Counted from the stretch's first letter, positions 26,675 to 35,823 are shown. The stretch is 64,000 bases of DNA from Clostridium folliculivorans (GCF_024341905.1 NZ_BQXY01000003.1:327477-391476), one strand, 5' to 3'. Notes: generated by a model from the sequence alone, not told the origin. Made by a program: numbers and translations.

Positions 26675-27139
26675 ATGAAAAAACTTCTTTCATTAATTCT
26701 TATTTTAATTATTTCATTAACCTTTATAGGATGTTCTGACTCACAGTACATAAACTTAAAAAAGAAACCATCCAATCATTATTATACGGAAGAATTGTAC
26801 AAGCTTATAAGTAATAATAAGTTTCAGATTTCTGCCTTTGACACAGATGTTTACAAGGAATTACCAGCAAAAGAGGAAGACGACAAAATCCTAATAGATT
26901 TCATTAAATCCTTAAAAAATGATAACTTTATAAAAAAACCTGCTAATCTTCCAGAAAAGCCAAAATACAAACTTTTCATAAAGATATCAGATGATAAATA
27001 TGTTATTAATGTATATGACGAAAATGTGGTTTCTATTTTCCCTTGGGATGGTGTTTTTGAGGAGGATTATCTTAGTATGGATAATATTCCATTGGCTTAT
27101 AGATTAGATTCTTTCTGCAAATACGTTTTTAACAAATAA
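26675..27139 (+). CDS. Predicted lipoprotein (possibly DUF4883 family)
   Basis: 154 residues. A typical lipoprotein signal ends in TFIGC (Cys at residue 20), so the mature protein would be lipid-anchored outside the membrane. The rest is small and charged, with YKLFIKISDDKYVINVYDENVVSI near the C-terminus. The length and layout resemble Clostridium DUF4883 lipoproteins, but I cannot confirm this by eye. ACGGAGG precedes ATG 26675. Own terminator. Confidence 0.65.
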   Translation: MKKLLSLILILIISLTFIGCSDSQYINLKKKPSNHYYTEELYKLISNNKFQISAFDTDVYKELPAKEEDDKILIDFIKSLKNDNFIKKPANLPEKPKYKLFIKISDDKYVINVYDENVVSIFPWDGVFEEDYLSMDNIPLAYRLDSFCKYVFNK

Positions 27140-27168
27140 GCCTATATATAGATTGATTCAAAAGAAAA

Positions 27169-27202
27169 AGTGTATCCAAAACAATTAACTTTTGGATACA
27201 CT
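27169..27202 (+). terminator. Terminator of the lipoprotein gene
   Basis: AGTGTATCCAAAA and TTTTGGATACACT form a 13-bp perfect stem; ATTATTTATT follows. Confidence 0.8.
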
Positions 27203-27335
27203 ATTATTTATTAATACTTTTATAGCTTATGTACTAACATACTGAATTGTATAATCAGTCCACAAGTTTTACTTTGAAATAAGTATATTTCAAAACATCA
27301 CTTTACCGTAGTTTAAATTTAAGAATAGAACTTTT

Positions 27336-28160
27336 TTATTTCAGATTACTAAGCAATTGTTCTTTTATTTCAAATATTCTTTTTCTAAGTATTGGATGAA
27401 ATTCATAAGGAGCAATTTCTGCCAGTGGTTCTATTACAAATAACCTTTCATGCATTCTTGGGTGTGGAATTACAATATGCTCATCTGATGAGATTACATC
27501 CTCATAAATTAAGACATCTAAATCAATGGTTCTAGGTCCCCATTTTATAATTCTTTCTCTCTTTAGTTCGCTTTCTACTTGTAACAAATAATCAATTAGT
27601 TCTCTTGGTGAGAGTATAGTTGATATCTCAGCTGCACCATTTAGGAATTTTTCTTGATTTTCATATCCCCAAGGTTCTGTTGTAATAAAATTTGATACTT
27701 TATTTACTTTAGTGTGTCCAGATTCACTTATAATGTCTAAAGCAGTCAATAGATTATAGTTTTTATCTCCCTTATTAGAACCTAATGCTATAAATGCCTT
27801 GTTCCATTTTCTATATATTTCAATAGCTGCGTAGTCTAGGTGTTTTCCTATAGGCGCCCATGGTTTCTTTATTGTAACTTTAACAGCTTCTAATATTGTA
27901 TATTCCCTTAAAATAAATTCTGCAGTTTTTTCTGCAGCCGTTTCTATTAAATCATAGCTTTCCTTTTGAAATTCTTTTTCAAGCTTATGACATAGTTCTC
28001 CGTAGTGAACTGATTTAGTTAAATCTCCTGTAATTGCAGCTTCTCTTGAATTGAAGAAAAGTTCCAGTGATATTATAAATTTTTGACCTAATGATTTTTC
28101 TTCGCCAAATACACCATGATTCGCAAATAACTCTAGATTTTCTATATAAAGCTTATCCAA
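27336..28160 (-). CDS. folB-folK: FolB-FolK fusion: dihydroneopterin aldolase + HPPK
   Basis: 274-residue bifunctional folate enzyme. Residues 1-115 are dihydroneopterin aldolase (LFANHGVFGEEKSLGQKF, with the conserved lysine later in VTIKKPWAP), which releases 6-hydroxymethyl-dihydropterin. Residues about 120-274 are 6-hydroxymethyl-7,8-dihydropterin pyrophosphokinase (FIALGSNKGDK, ETEPWGYENQEKFLNGA, GPRTIDLDVLIYED and PHPRMHERLFV), which activates it with ATP. Fusion of two successive steps is known in several Firmicutes. The start is TTG 28160, nine bases behind AGGAGG. Last gene of the folE-HD-folP-folBK operon; folP ends 19 bp upstream. Confidence 0.95.
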   Translation of the reverse strand: MDKLYIENLELFANHGVFGEEKSLGQKFIISLELFFNSREAAITGDLTKSVHYGELCHKLEKEFQKESYDLIETAAEKTAEFILREYTILEAVKVTIKKPWAPIGKHLDYAAIEIYRKWNKAFIALGSNKGDKNYNLLTALDIISESGHTKVNKVSNFITTEPWGYENQEKFLNGAAEISTILSPRELIDYLLQVESELKRERIIKWGPRTIDLDVLIYEDVISSDEHIVIPHPRMHERLFVIEPLAEIAPYEFHPILRKRIFEIKEQLLSNLK

Positions 28161-28179
28161 TCTATTTATCCTCCTAAGT

Positions 28180-28989
28180 TTATCTATTTCTTACAATTGC
28201 ATCAGTCATCACTGCTGCTCTTTTATTTTCTTTCACATCATGAACTCTTACAAAATCATATCCTTTCATTATACCAATTACAGTTGTTGCCACAGTCCCC
28301 TCAACCCTTTCATCTACTTGCAAATTTAGGGTGTTTCCTATAAATGATTTTCTAGAAGTTCCTAAAAGTAAAGGATATCCTAAACAATTAAATTTTTCTA
28401 AATTATTCATTACATATAAATTTTGCTCGTAGCTTTTAGCAAAGCCTATTCCTGGATCAAGTATTATATTTTCTTTTTTTACACCAGCAGCTATGGCTAT
28501 AGATATAGATTCTTTAAAATCACTTATCATATCCTCTATTATATCACCATATTCAGTATTATCTCTGTTATGCATAAGGCAACAAGGCACATCATATTTT
28601 GCAGCTACTTCTGCAATATACTTATCCTTTTTAAATCCCCAAACATCATTTATTAAATTAGCACCAGCCTTTATAGCTTCTTCAGCAACTTTCCCTTTAT
28701 ATGTATCTATTGATATAGGTATATCCAGTTTTTCTCTAATAGCTTTAATAATTGGAATGACTCTTTGTAACTCTTCCTTTTCATCAACAGGTTCGTGGTT
28801 AGGTCTTGTTGATTCTCCTCCTATATCAATGATATCTACACCTTCAGCTATCATAACTTCAGCATGATCAATTGCATTTTTTGAACAGTTAAATTTTCCT
28901 CCATCTGAAAATGAATCTGGGGTCAAATTAAGGATTCCCATTATATAAGTTTTGTCACCAAAAATAAATTTTTTATTTCCTATGTACAT
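28180..28989 (-). CDS. folP: Dihydropteroate synthase
   Basis: 269 residues. Joins activated pterin with p-aminobenzoate to give dihydropteroate; target of sulfonamides. Signatures: MGILNLTPDSFSDGGKF, DIGGESTRPNHEP, PISIDTYKGKVAEEA, LINDVWGF, NIILDPGIGFAKS and LLLGTSRKSFIG, a full TIM-barrel set. Start ATG 28989 lies right behind GAGGTGATA; a GTG nine bases upstream would sit in that site. The HD-domain gene ends 22 bp upstream, so it is one transcript with folE upstream and folB-folK downstream. Confidence 0.96.
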   Translation of the reverse strand: MYIGNKKFIFGDKTYIMGILNLTPDSFSDGGKFNCSKNAIDHAEVMIAEGVDIIDIGGESTRPNHEPVDEKEELQRVIPIIKAIREKLDIPISIDTYKGKVAEEAIKAGANLINDVWGFKKDKYIAEVAAKYDVPCCLMHNRDNTEYGDIIEDMISDFKESISIAIAAGVKKENIILDPGIGFAKSYEQNLYVMNNLEKFNCLGYPLLLGTSRKSFIGNTLNLQVDERVEGTVATTVIGIMKGYDFVRVHDVKENKRAAVMTDAIVRNR

Positions 28990-29011
28990 TATTATCACCT
29001 CAAATTAAAAA

Positions 29012-29485
29012 CTAATATGTTATATTGTAATTTCTTTTTTCTTCTTCCCAATTACAAGTAAGAGTTGCCTTGCATGTATAGCAGTCTCTTGACAATTTAT
29101 CACTTTTATAAAATATATAATCGAATCCATTCTCTTTATCATTTCTATGATTTAATATAGCTTTAAGTACTTTATCACTTTCTTCCTCATTAAAACTTGC
29201 CTCTTTTAATAAGATCTTAGCAATTTCATAAGATGCCTCATGATGAGGTGTTCCATCCTTATATTGTTTAAATCTTCCTATATCATGTAATATAGCTGTA
29301 GCGTATACTACTTCCCTTGAAATTTGCATATTCTGCTCTAGCACCATGATATAAGCTATCCTTGCAACATCTAAAAAGTGCTTTAAATCATGTCTACAAT
29401 ATATTCTATCAATCTCACAAGCTTCAATTTGTGAGAGATAAAACTTATACTTTGGACTGTTTAATATATAATTAACTCTCTCCAT
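29012..29485 (-). CDS. HD-domain phosphohydrolase within the folate operon
   Basis: 157 residues. HD-superfamily metal site: RHDLKHFLDVARIA (first His), ILHDIGRFKQY (His-Asp pair), PHHEASYEIAKIL and LNHRND. A cysteine pair (CYTCKATLTCNWEE) at the C-terminus could bind another metal. It lies between folE and folP, 46 bp after folE. Folate synthesis in most bacteria needs a phosphatase that removes pyrophosphate from dihydroneopterin triphosphate; the Nudix enzyme usually named for it is absent here, so this HD protein is a candidate. That role is inference from position. Confidence 0.75.
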   Translation of the reverse strand: MERVNYILNSPKYKFYLSQIEACEIDRIYCRHDLKHFLDVARIAYIMVLEQNMQISREVVYATAILHDIGRFKQYKDGTPHHEASYEIAKILLKEASFNEEESDKVLKAILNHRNDKENGFDYIFYKSDKLSRDCYTCKATLTCNWEEEKRNYNITY

Positions 29486-29531
29486 TTTATCACCACAATT
29501 TCTTAATAATATATAAATATCTTTTACTAGA

Positions 29532-30089
29532 TTATAATTTTATGAGACTGAACACTTCATTTTTAAGATTATTATCATTTAAGAAGTCACCTCTACAGGT
29601 GGTGGTAACAGTAATACTGCCTTGCTTTTTTATCCCCCTCATAGCCATACACATATGTTCAGCCTCTATAATAACCATTACGCCTTTAGCATTTAAGTAT
29701 TTCATAATAGCATCTGCTATTTCTTCTGTAAGTCTCTCCTGCAATTGAGGTTTCTTAGAGTATACTTCAACAGTTCTAGCCAGCTTAGATAAGCCAGTAA
29801 CTTTACCATTTGGTATATATGCTATGTGTGCTTTGCCGTAAAAAGGTAAAAAGTGATGTTCGCACATAGAGTAAAAACTTATATCTTTTTCTAATACTAA
29901 GTTGTCGCTTTCTATAGTAAATTGCTTAGAAAGATATTTTTCTGCATCTTCCCCGATACCTGAAAAGATTTCGTCGTACATCCTAGCAATCCTATCTGGA
30001 GTTTCTATCAAACCTTCTCTATTTACATCTTCACCTATAGCTTCAATTATTAGTTTTGCTGCTTGCCTTATTTTATCATGATTAACCAT
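29532..30089 (-). CDS. folE: GTP cyclohydrolase I
   Basis: 185 residues. Opens the GTP ring to make 7,8-dihydroneopterin triphosphate, the first step of folate synthesis. The zinc ligands are visible as [17 protein letters not shown] (Cys and His) and the later [39 protein letters not shown] is the family's central signature. AGGAGGCAATAC precedes ATG 30089. First gene of the folate operon; the promoter must lie in the 270-bp gap facing the divergent PHP gene. Confidence 0.96.
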   Translation of the reverse strand: MVNHDKIRQAAKLIIEAIGEDVNREGLIETPDRIARMYDEIFSGIGEDAEKYLSKQFTIESDNLVLEKDISFYSMCEHHFLPFYGKAHIAYIPNGKVTGLSKLARTVEVYSKKPQLQERLTEEIADAIMKYLNAKGVMVIIEAEHMCMAMRGIKKQGSITVTTTCRGDFLNDNNLKNEVFSLIKL

Positions 30090-30258
30090 GTATTGCCTCC
30101 TGTATTCTATCCGTATGTATTATATTTCATAAATCTATATGCTTATAATTATATTCCTACTAGTATTTTATATAATAAATTAAGTTTCAAGTAAATTTTA
30201 TTGAAATTTACTTTACACTTATTCAATAATCACGTCTAATTGTGATTATATGGCATGA

Positions 30259-30289
30259 ACAAATTAAAAGTTAAACTAGGAACTCTTTA
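30259..30289. repeat. Solo arm resembling family B copy at 23727-23824
   Basis: AAATTAAAAGTTAAACTAGG followed by AACTCTTTAG resembles the right arm of the DUF445-upstream palindrome at about 24 of 29 positions. No partner arm is present. It lies in the folE/PHP divergent promoter region. Confidence 0.45.
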
Positions 30290-30360
30290 GTAATGTATGT
30301 TAAAATCATTATATCAAAAAATACAGGAAAATATATAGTATTGAAAGGAATGATACTCAT

Positions 30361-31200
30361 TTGAATATAAAAGCAGAATTTCATTGTCATACAACTTCTT
30401 CTGACGGCAAAATGTCTCCAACTGAAGTAGTAAGGCGAGCGAAGTCAAAAGGAATTGAATATTTAGCCATAACCGACCACGATAATACAGAAGGAATTGA
30501 AGAAGCTCAAAAAGCAGCAAAACTTTATGGCATTAATCTAATTCCCGGTATTGAACTTTCTTGTAATAATAAAGAAAGTGTTCATGTATTAGGTTACTTT
30601 AGAGATGATTCTTATAAAGATAAAGGCTTACAAAATTTTTTGAGAGACCTTAAAACCTCAAGAGTAACTAGAGCTAAAAGCATAGTAGATAAATTAAAAA
30701 TTCATTTTAATATAGGACTTGATTATGAAAAAGTATTAGAAAAAGGTGAAGGTGTAGTAGCACGTCCTCATATTGCTCAGAGCATAATTGAAGCCGGATA
30801 TAACTATAGCTGGGATTATATATTTGATAATATTATAGGAAACAATTGTCCTGCCTATGTACCAAATAAAATCATTACTGTAGAAGAGGGGATTGCATTA
30901 TTAAAAAAATATAACGCAGTAGTAATACTTGCTCACCCAATACTTCTTAAGAAAAATTCTCCAGAAGACTTATTAAAACTTGGATTTGATGGTTTGGAAG
31001 CAGTATATTTTATGAACTTTAAAAAAGATCAAAATTATTTGGTAAGTCTTTGTAGAAATAACAATCTGGTTTTCACTTGTGGTTCTGATTTTCATGGAAT
31101 AACTGAAGGTGATACTAAACATGGTGATATAGGTGATATGTCTATAGATGAAGAAGATTTTAATAAGTTTATGGCTCTTTATAAAAATTTTGAAAACTAA
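30361..31200 (+). CDS. PHP-domain phosphoesterase
   Basis: 279 residues. The four PHP metal-binding motifs are complete: EFHCHTTSSDGKMSP, AITDHDNTEG, IPGIELSC and GSDFHG. The short middle insert and the RPHIAQSI motif fit the YciV/RNase AM-type branch, which removes 5' or 3' phosphates from nucleotides and short RNA. The start is a TTG at 30361, eleven bases after AAAGGA; the in-phase alternatives are worse. Cytosolic. A bidirectional terminator follows. Confidence 0.85.
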   Translation: MNIKAEFHCHTTSSDGKMSPTEVVRRAKSKGIEYLAITDHDNTEGIEEAQKAAKLYGINLIPGIELSCNNKESVHVLGYFRDDSYKDKGLQNFLRDLKTSRVTRAKSIVDKLKIHFNIGLDYEKVLEKGEGVVARPHIAQSIIEAGYNYSWDYIFDNIIGNNCPAYVPNKIITVEEGIALLKKYNAVVILAHPILLKKNSPEDLLKLGFDGLEAVYFMNFKKDQNYLVSLCRNNNLVFTCGSDFHGITEGDTKHGDIGDMSIDEEDFNKFMALYKNFEN

Positions 31201-31282
31201 ACGGAACATCTAAACTAAAATAGTTTGAAAATTTTATATTTACTTATTCAATAGAAAATCTTATATTTACTTATACGTTAAG

Positions 31283-31314
31283 AAAGAGATTCTTTTTTTA
31301 AAGAATCTCTTTTT
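31283..31314. terminator. Bidirectional terminator between PHP and holin genes
   Basis: AAAGAGATTCTTT and AAAGAATCTCTTT form a 13-bp stem with flanking T-tracts; it serves the convergent PHP (+) and holin (-) genes. Confidence 0.85.
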
Positions 31315-31332
31315 ATTTATACCAATAAGACT

Positions 31333-31617
31333 TTACTTCACTTCATTGTTTTCTCTGGATATTGTTGCCTCAGTAACTTTATCATATTTTTCTTCTGCTA
31401 TAGGCTCTTCTGTCTTAGCTTTATCATCAAAAAACCATTTTGCAGTTGTAGTTGGGTCGTTTAATATTCCAGCCATTACAAGTATTGTTAGAAGTGCATT
31501 TATAATATCCTTATAATTTGAAGGAAGTATATCTAATCCAAATCCCTGCAAAACCATAGGGATTAATGCTGCTATTGAAACCCATAGCCCATAATTTCTA
31601 AATCTCGACTTGTCCAT
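31333..31617 (-). CDS. Phage holin (phi LC3-type), isolated from any prophage
   Basis: 94 residues. Two hydrophobic stretches (about 10-27, 38-54) and the segment MAGILNDPTT, the signature of the phi-LC3/holin_1 family, then a charged tail (EEPIAEEKYDKV). Such proteins make membrane pores that release a cell-wall hydrolase. There is no endolysin, tail or integrase gene nearby, so this is a stranded or domesticated holin. AGGGAGGAGT site before ATG 31617. Confidence 0.8.
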   Translation of the reverse strand: MDKSRFRNYGLWVSIAALIPMVLQGFGLDILPSNYKDIINALLTILVMAGILNDPTTTAKWFFDDKAKTEEPIAEEKYDKVTEATISRENNEVK

Positions 31618-31681
31618 AATTACTCCTCCCTCATTAGTATATTTTATTATATTCGTAAAAAACGTTTTTGTTCATAAATAT

Positions 31682-31774
31682 ATTACATTAATGATATTAT
31701 CCCTCTACTTTATTACTTAGCCTATAATAATATTTATATAATAATTGTATTGTTAATTATTCCATTAATGTAAT
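31682..31774. repeat. Widely spaced 12-bp inverted repeat
   Basis: ATTACATTAATG (31682-31693) and CATTAATGTAAT (31763-31774) are exact inverted copies with 69 bp between them, in the spacer downstream of the M18 gene. It could be a remnant of a small palindromic element or chance in AT-rich DNA. Confidence 0.35.
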
Positions 31775-31786
31775 GCTAAAAAAGCT

Positions 31787-31826
31787 AAAATAGAGGATTA
31801 AGCCTCAGCTTAACCCTCTATTTTTT
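31787..31826. terminator. Terminator of the M18 aminopeptidase gene
   Basis: AAAATAGAGGATTAAG pairs with CTTAACCCTCTATTTT; the T-run (either strand) follows 23 bp after the M18 stop codon. Confidence 0.85.
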
Positions 31827-31848
31827 ATAATAATTCCAAATTCATTAA

Positions 31849-33252
31849 CTACGCTTCAATTAAGAAAGCTTCATAACCTCTAACAGCTTCATATATATCA
31901 GCCTTAGAAGCAACTTCCCATGGAGCGTGCATATTTTGAAGTGCGATACCACAATCAATTACTTCCATATTATACTCTGCAAGTATATACGCAATGGTAC
32001 CACCACCACCTTGATCTACCTTTCCTAGTTCAGCAGTTTGCCAAGCAACATTATGCTTATCCATTATAGCTCTTATTTGCGCTATAAATTCTGGATTAGC
32101 ATCATTACAACCACCTTTACCTCTTGATCCTGTGTACTTATTAAATACTATTCCCTTTCCAAAGAAAGCTGCATTTTTCTTTTCCATAACAGATGGATAG
32201 TTTGGATCAAAAGCTGCACTTACATCAGAAGAGAGCATCTTTGAATTAGTTAAACATCTTCTAAGCTTAAGTTCACTATATTCACCTACTCTATCCATAA
32301 CTTCAGCAACTATATTTTCAAAAAACTTAGAATGCATTCCAGTAGCACCTACACTACCTATTTCTTCTTTATCTACAAACAATGCAACACAGGTCTTCTC
32401 TGTTTCATCTATCTTTGCTATTGCTTCAAAAGAAGTAAATGCGCATATTCTATCATCATGTCCATACGCCATAACCATACTTCTATCAAGTCCATAGTCT
32501 CTTGCCTTACCTGCCGGTACTATTTCTAGTTCTGCTGAAACAAAATCTTCTTCTGTGATATCATACTTTTCATTTAATATGACAAGTATATTTTCCTTTA
32601 CTTTTTCTTTAACATCTTTATCTTTTATCGGTCTACTTCCAACTAAAAGATTTAAATCTTCTCCTTCTACAACCTTGTCCCCCTTCTTACCTAATTGATC
32701 AGCTGACAAGTGTATGAGCAAATCCGATACTCCAACTACAGGGTCATTATCATCTTCACCTATTACTACATTTACAACAGTATTGTCTTTTTTCACAACT
32801 ACACCATGTATAGCTAGCGGAATAGCAACCCACTGGTATTTCTTTACTCCACCATAATAGTGTGTTTCTAAAAGGGCTAACTCAGAATCCTCATATAGAG
32901 GGTTTTGCTTTATATCAAGTCTTGGTGAATCTACATGAGCCCCTAGAATTGTAAGACCTTTTTCAAAAGATTGTTTTCCTATAACAAACATAGCTAGAGT
33001 TTTGCCCATATTATTAGCGTAAACCTTATCTCCAGCTTTTAGAGTATCTCCATTTTTTATGATTTCCTTTAAATCTTTATAGCCTTTTTCCTCAGCCATT
33101 TTTACAAATTCATCTACGCACTCTCTTTCAGTTTTGCAAGCTGACATAAACTGTTTGTATCTATCGCTTACATCAAAAACCTTTTTAATATCCTCATCGG
33201 AATACTTATCCCAAGCATTAGGGATTTCCCTGGTCAATGTCTTCTTAGTCAT
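31849..33252 (-). CDS. M18 family aminopeptidase
   Basis: 467-residue cytosolic zinc aminopeptidase that trims N-terminal residues, typically acidic or neutral, from peptides. Metal and catalytic motifs: TILGAHVDSPRLDIK, YGHDDRICAFTSFEAI, LFVDKEEIGSVGATGMHS and MHAPWEVASKADIYE. Length fits the clostridial M18 branch (about 460-470). AGGAGGACAA precedes ATG 33252. Single gene. Confidence 0.93.
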   Translation of the reverse strand: MTKKTLTREIPNAWDKYSDEDIKKVFDVSDRYKQFMSACKTERECVDEFVKMAEEKGYKDLKEIIKNGDTLKAGDKVYANNMGKTLAMFVIGKQSFEKGLTILGAHVDSPRLDIKQNPLYEDSELALLETHYYGGVKKYQWVAIPLAIHGVVVKKDNTVVNVVIGEDDNDPVVGVSDLLIHLSADQLGKKGDKVVEGEDLNLLVGSRPIKDKDVKEKVKENILVILNEKYDITEEDFVSAELEIVPAGKARDYGLDRSMVMAYGHDDRICAFTSFEAIAKIDETEKTCVALFVDKEEIGSVGATGMHSKFFENIVAEVMDRVGEYSELKLRRCLTNSKMLSSDVSAAFDPNYPSVMEKKNAAFFGKGIVFNKYTGSRGKGGCNDANPEFIAQIRAIMDKHNVAWQTAELGKVDQGGGGTIAYILAEYNMEVIDCGIALQNMHAPWEVASKADIYEAVRGYEAFLIEA

Positions 33253-33338
33253 ATTTGTCCTCCTTTTATACCTCTATAATTATATGTTTAATCTTATAAA
33301 CAATCATATTTTAAAAATTTAACTTGAATTATAAAACA

Positions 33339-34268
33339 CTAAAGTATTTTTTTCCCTTTGAATATAGCCATTAAGATTACTACTAAAAACGCCATGGTTC
33401 CTATCAATCCTTCAAAAGCAAATCTATCATTCTTAAAAGGAATGTGTTCAAAACTCATTCCAAAGATGGCGGTTATAAGTTGTAAAGGGAGAAATACAGC
33501 AGTTATTATTGTAAAAGCCTTCATGAGTTCATTTGTTCTGATACCTATTTCAGCTTCGTATGCTTCTCTTACCATAGCGAGGTCCTGAGCTAGACTCTCC
33601 ATAGAAGCTAATAACTTTTCTATTTTATCGTTTAGATTCCTAAATAGATACATCTGATCATGCTCTATTACATTATTCTCATTGAGCAGCAGAGCATCCC
33701 CTATATATCTAAGCGGGTTAAGAAGCTTTCTTAATTTATAGCTTTCTCTTCTTAACGATACAAGTTTATTTATATGTTTTGATTTAGGAGATTTTAATAT
33801 ATCCAGTTCTATCCTATCAGCTTCTGTCTCTAAATCTGCAATAATATTATAATTATTTATTATAAGTCTATCTAGAATATAATATAAGATTATGTAAGGT
33901 TTACAATTTTTTTTTAATATAAAACAATTTTTATCCTTCTCAATATCTTCCATTAGATTAGATATAAGTTTCACTTCATTTTTGTAAACAGTAACAATAA
34001 AACTTTTACCTAGGTATATATCAATCTCTCTAGGAATTATCTCTAAGTCCTCATTGTCAAGTGCATTAAACACCATAAAAGAATAGTTTTTATAGTAATC
34101 TATTCTCGGATATTGTCTAAAATTTTGGCACTCTTCAATAGTTTCAGCAGAGAATATAACTCCAAGTTTATGAACTTCCTTTTGATCACAACAGATCCAA
34201 TAATAAGATCTTTCTAGTTCCCATTGGTCTACCACTGTTAAATTATCACAAATATCATATACAATCAT
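33339..34268 (-). CDS. CorA-like divalent cation transporter with GMS instead of GMN
   Basis: 309 residues. The N-terminal cytoplasmic part and long helix (about 150-235) follow the CorA layout; two C-terminal membrane segments (about 250-268 and 283-303). The signature loop after the first reads FGMSFEHIPF (from residue 269): Asn of the almost invariant GMN is Ser. In CorA the GMN Asn contacts hydrated Mg2+, so selectivity may be changed. The start is ATG 34268 behind AAAGGTGAT; a GTG nine bases upstream is inside that site. It lies between M18 and hprK without clear linkage. Confidence 0.75.
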   Translation of the reverse strand: MIVYDICDNLTVVDQWELERSYYWICCDQKEVHKLGVIFSAETIEECQNFRQYPRIDYYKNYSFMVFNALDNEDLEIIPREIDIYLGKSFIVTVYKNEVKLISNLMEDIEKDKNCFILKKNCKPYIILYYILDRLIINNYNIIADLETEADRIELDILKSPKSKHINKLVSLRRESYKLRKLLNPLRYIGDALLLNENNVIEHDQMYLFRNLNDKIEKLLASMESLAQDLAMVREAYEAEIGIRTNELMKAFTIITAVFLPLQLITAIFGMSFEHIPFKNDRFAFEGLIGTMAFLVVILMAIFKGKKIL

Positions 34269-34329
34269 AAATATCACCTTTTTTAAATGCTCTATCTATT
34301 ATGTACATGAATTAAAAAACTTATGTGAA

Positions 34330-35241
34330 TTATTCTTCTGTTTTATTCATTCTGCTTTCAATTATGTCAACTGGAGTTGTATCGGACATAAGATTATATC
34401 TATAATTAGCTGCTGCAGCCTCGATTATTACAGCAATATTTCTACCAGGTCTTATAGGCACTCTCATTCTTCGTATGTTAACTCCTAAGATATCAACAAA
34501 TTCAGCATTAATTCCTAATCTATCATAATCTCCGTCATCTCTCCAATGCTCTAAATGAATAGCAAGCTTTATCTCCTTTGATGCTAGTACAGAACTTAAT
34601 CCATACAGTGCAGATACATCGATTATTCCCATACCTCTAACTTCTAACATTCCAAAAGTAATATGCGGTGATGTTCCTATTAAATCTTCATCAATTTCTT
34701 TAATATCAACTGCATCGTCAGTAACAAGTCTATGTCCTCTTTTTATAAGTTCAAGCGCAGTTTCACTTTTTCCTATTCCACTTTCACCAGTAATTAAAAT
34801 ACCTATACCATACACATCAACTAACACACCATGAAGTCTAGTTTCAGGTGCCATTTTATCTGCTAGATATATCGTAGTTTTACTCATAAACTTTGTAGTC
34901 ATCATTTCAGTTCTCAGAACCCATGTTTTGTTTTTCTGAGCGGCCTTTATAAGTTCCTCATGAGGATCTAAATTTCTTGTGATTACAAGACAACTTACAT
35001 TAAAACTAAAAAACTTATTAACTCTTTTTTTTCTAAGGTCCACTCCCATATCATCTAAAAAGCTCCATTCGGCTTTCCCAATAACTTGTATTCTTTCTGG
35101 GGCGAAATAATTATAAAACCCTGCAAGTTGTAACCCCGGCCTATTTATGTCGCTTACTGTTATAGGAATATTCTTTTCACCTTCTACTAGTACTTCGAAA
35201 TCAAAATCTTTAACTAATTTTTCAACGGTTACAATACCCAT
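34330..35241 (-). CDS. hprK: HPr kinase/phosphorylase
   Basis: 303 residues. Phosphorylates, and removes phosphate from, Ser-46 of HPr, linking carbon supply to catabolite control. N-terminal domain about 1-130; kinase core with Walker A GESGIGKSETALELIKRG (about 154), the HPr-contact region RLVTDDAVDIK and the family signature EVRGMGIIDVSALYG. Length is standard. The start ATG 35241 has AAAGGATGAT upstream. A DUF896 gene lies 16 bp upstream and is likely co-transcribed. Confidence 0.95.
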   Translation of the reverse strand: MGIVTVEKLVKDFDFEVLVEGEKNIPITVSDINRPGLQLAGFYNYFAPERIQVIGKAEWSFLDDMGVDLRKKRVNKFFSFNVSCLVITRNLDPHEELIKAAQKNKTWVLRTEMMTTKFMSKTTIYLADKMAPETRLHGVLVDVYGIGILITGESGIGKSETALELIKRGHRLVTDDAVDIKEIDEDLIGTSPHITFGMLEVRGMGIIDVSALYGLSSVLASKEIKLAIHLEHWRDDGDYDRLGINAEFVDILGVNIRRMRVPIRPGRNIAVIIEAAAANYRYNLMSDTTPVDIIESRMNKTEE

Positions 35242-35257
35242 AAAATATCATCCTTTA

Positions 35258-35437
35258 TTATTTCTTTAAATTTTTAGGTTCAATTGTATTTAATTGCGCT
35301 CTAAAATTACCTTTTACTCTTTCTATATAATCTTTTCTTAATTCTTGCTGTTCTTCTTTCTCTTGTTCATTTAGCCCCTCTTCCTTGCTCTTCTTATATA
35401 AAAAATTAATTCTTTCAATTAGTTCTTCAATATTCAT
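35258..35437 (-). CDS. DUF896 family small protein (YnzC-like)
   Basis: 59 residues. MNIEELIERINFLYKKSKEE, LNEQEKEEQQELRKDYIERV and the closing NFRAQLNTIEP are the DUF896 pattern, a helical hairpin of unresolved function. I set the start at ATG 35437, eight bases behind AAGGAG, since the longer frame begins upstream of that site. Operon with hprK downstream. Confidence 0.85.
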   Translation of the reverse strand: MNIEELIERINFLYKKSKEEGLNEQEKEEQQELRKDYIERVKGNFRAQLNTIEPKNLKK

Positions 35438-35823
35438 TAAAATTCTCCTTCTTAAGTACAATAATTCATAATCAAAAAATTTAACAGGTATTTTATATTA
35501 TAAAACTTCGATTAACCATGATAAAAAATTAATTATGTGTCTAGTTTTTATTTTACCTTTCTATAAACCATTTATCAACAACAAATCTTTAGACGAAATT
35601 CTACAATCTCATTTTATTACATTTATGTAAAATTCTACATTTGCAGACTTTTACATAAATTTCCACTTGTTGCTTTATGCGTTTTGCGGTATTTTGTTAA
35701 GATTTTATAGCGTTAATTGTAACAATTTGACTTATGAATCTTTTTTACAAAAATACAAAATTTGTTATAATAATATTACGCTACTAATAAGTTAATAATT
35801 TAATTAGATTGGAGGATAAACTT
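35438..35823. other. Intergenic region; promoter only
   Basis: AT-rich 386-bp gap between divergent genes. It contains the promoter-like boxes upstream of the Spo0E-like gene and presumably the hprK-operon promoter. No repeat-family copy or extra gene was seen. Confidence 0.5.
35744..35771 (+). promoter_or_regulatory. Sigma-A-like promoter of the Spo0E-like gene
   Basis: TTTACA (35744-35749), a 16-bp spacer and a perfect TATAAT (35766-35771), about 50 bp ahead of the start codon. Confidence 0.45.

Noticed and set aside
31333-31617. Prophage remnant around the holin
   Set aside because: Neighbouring genes are PHP hydrolase and M18 aminopeptidase; no other phage gene or attachment site was seen.
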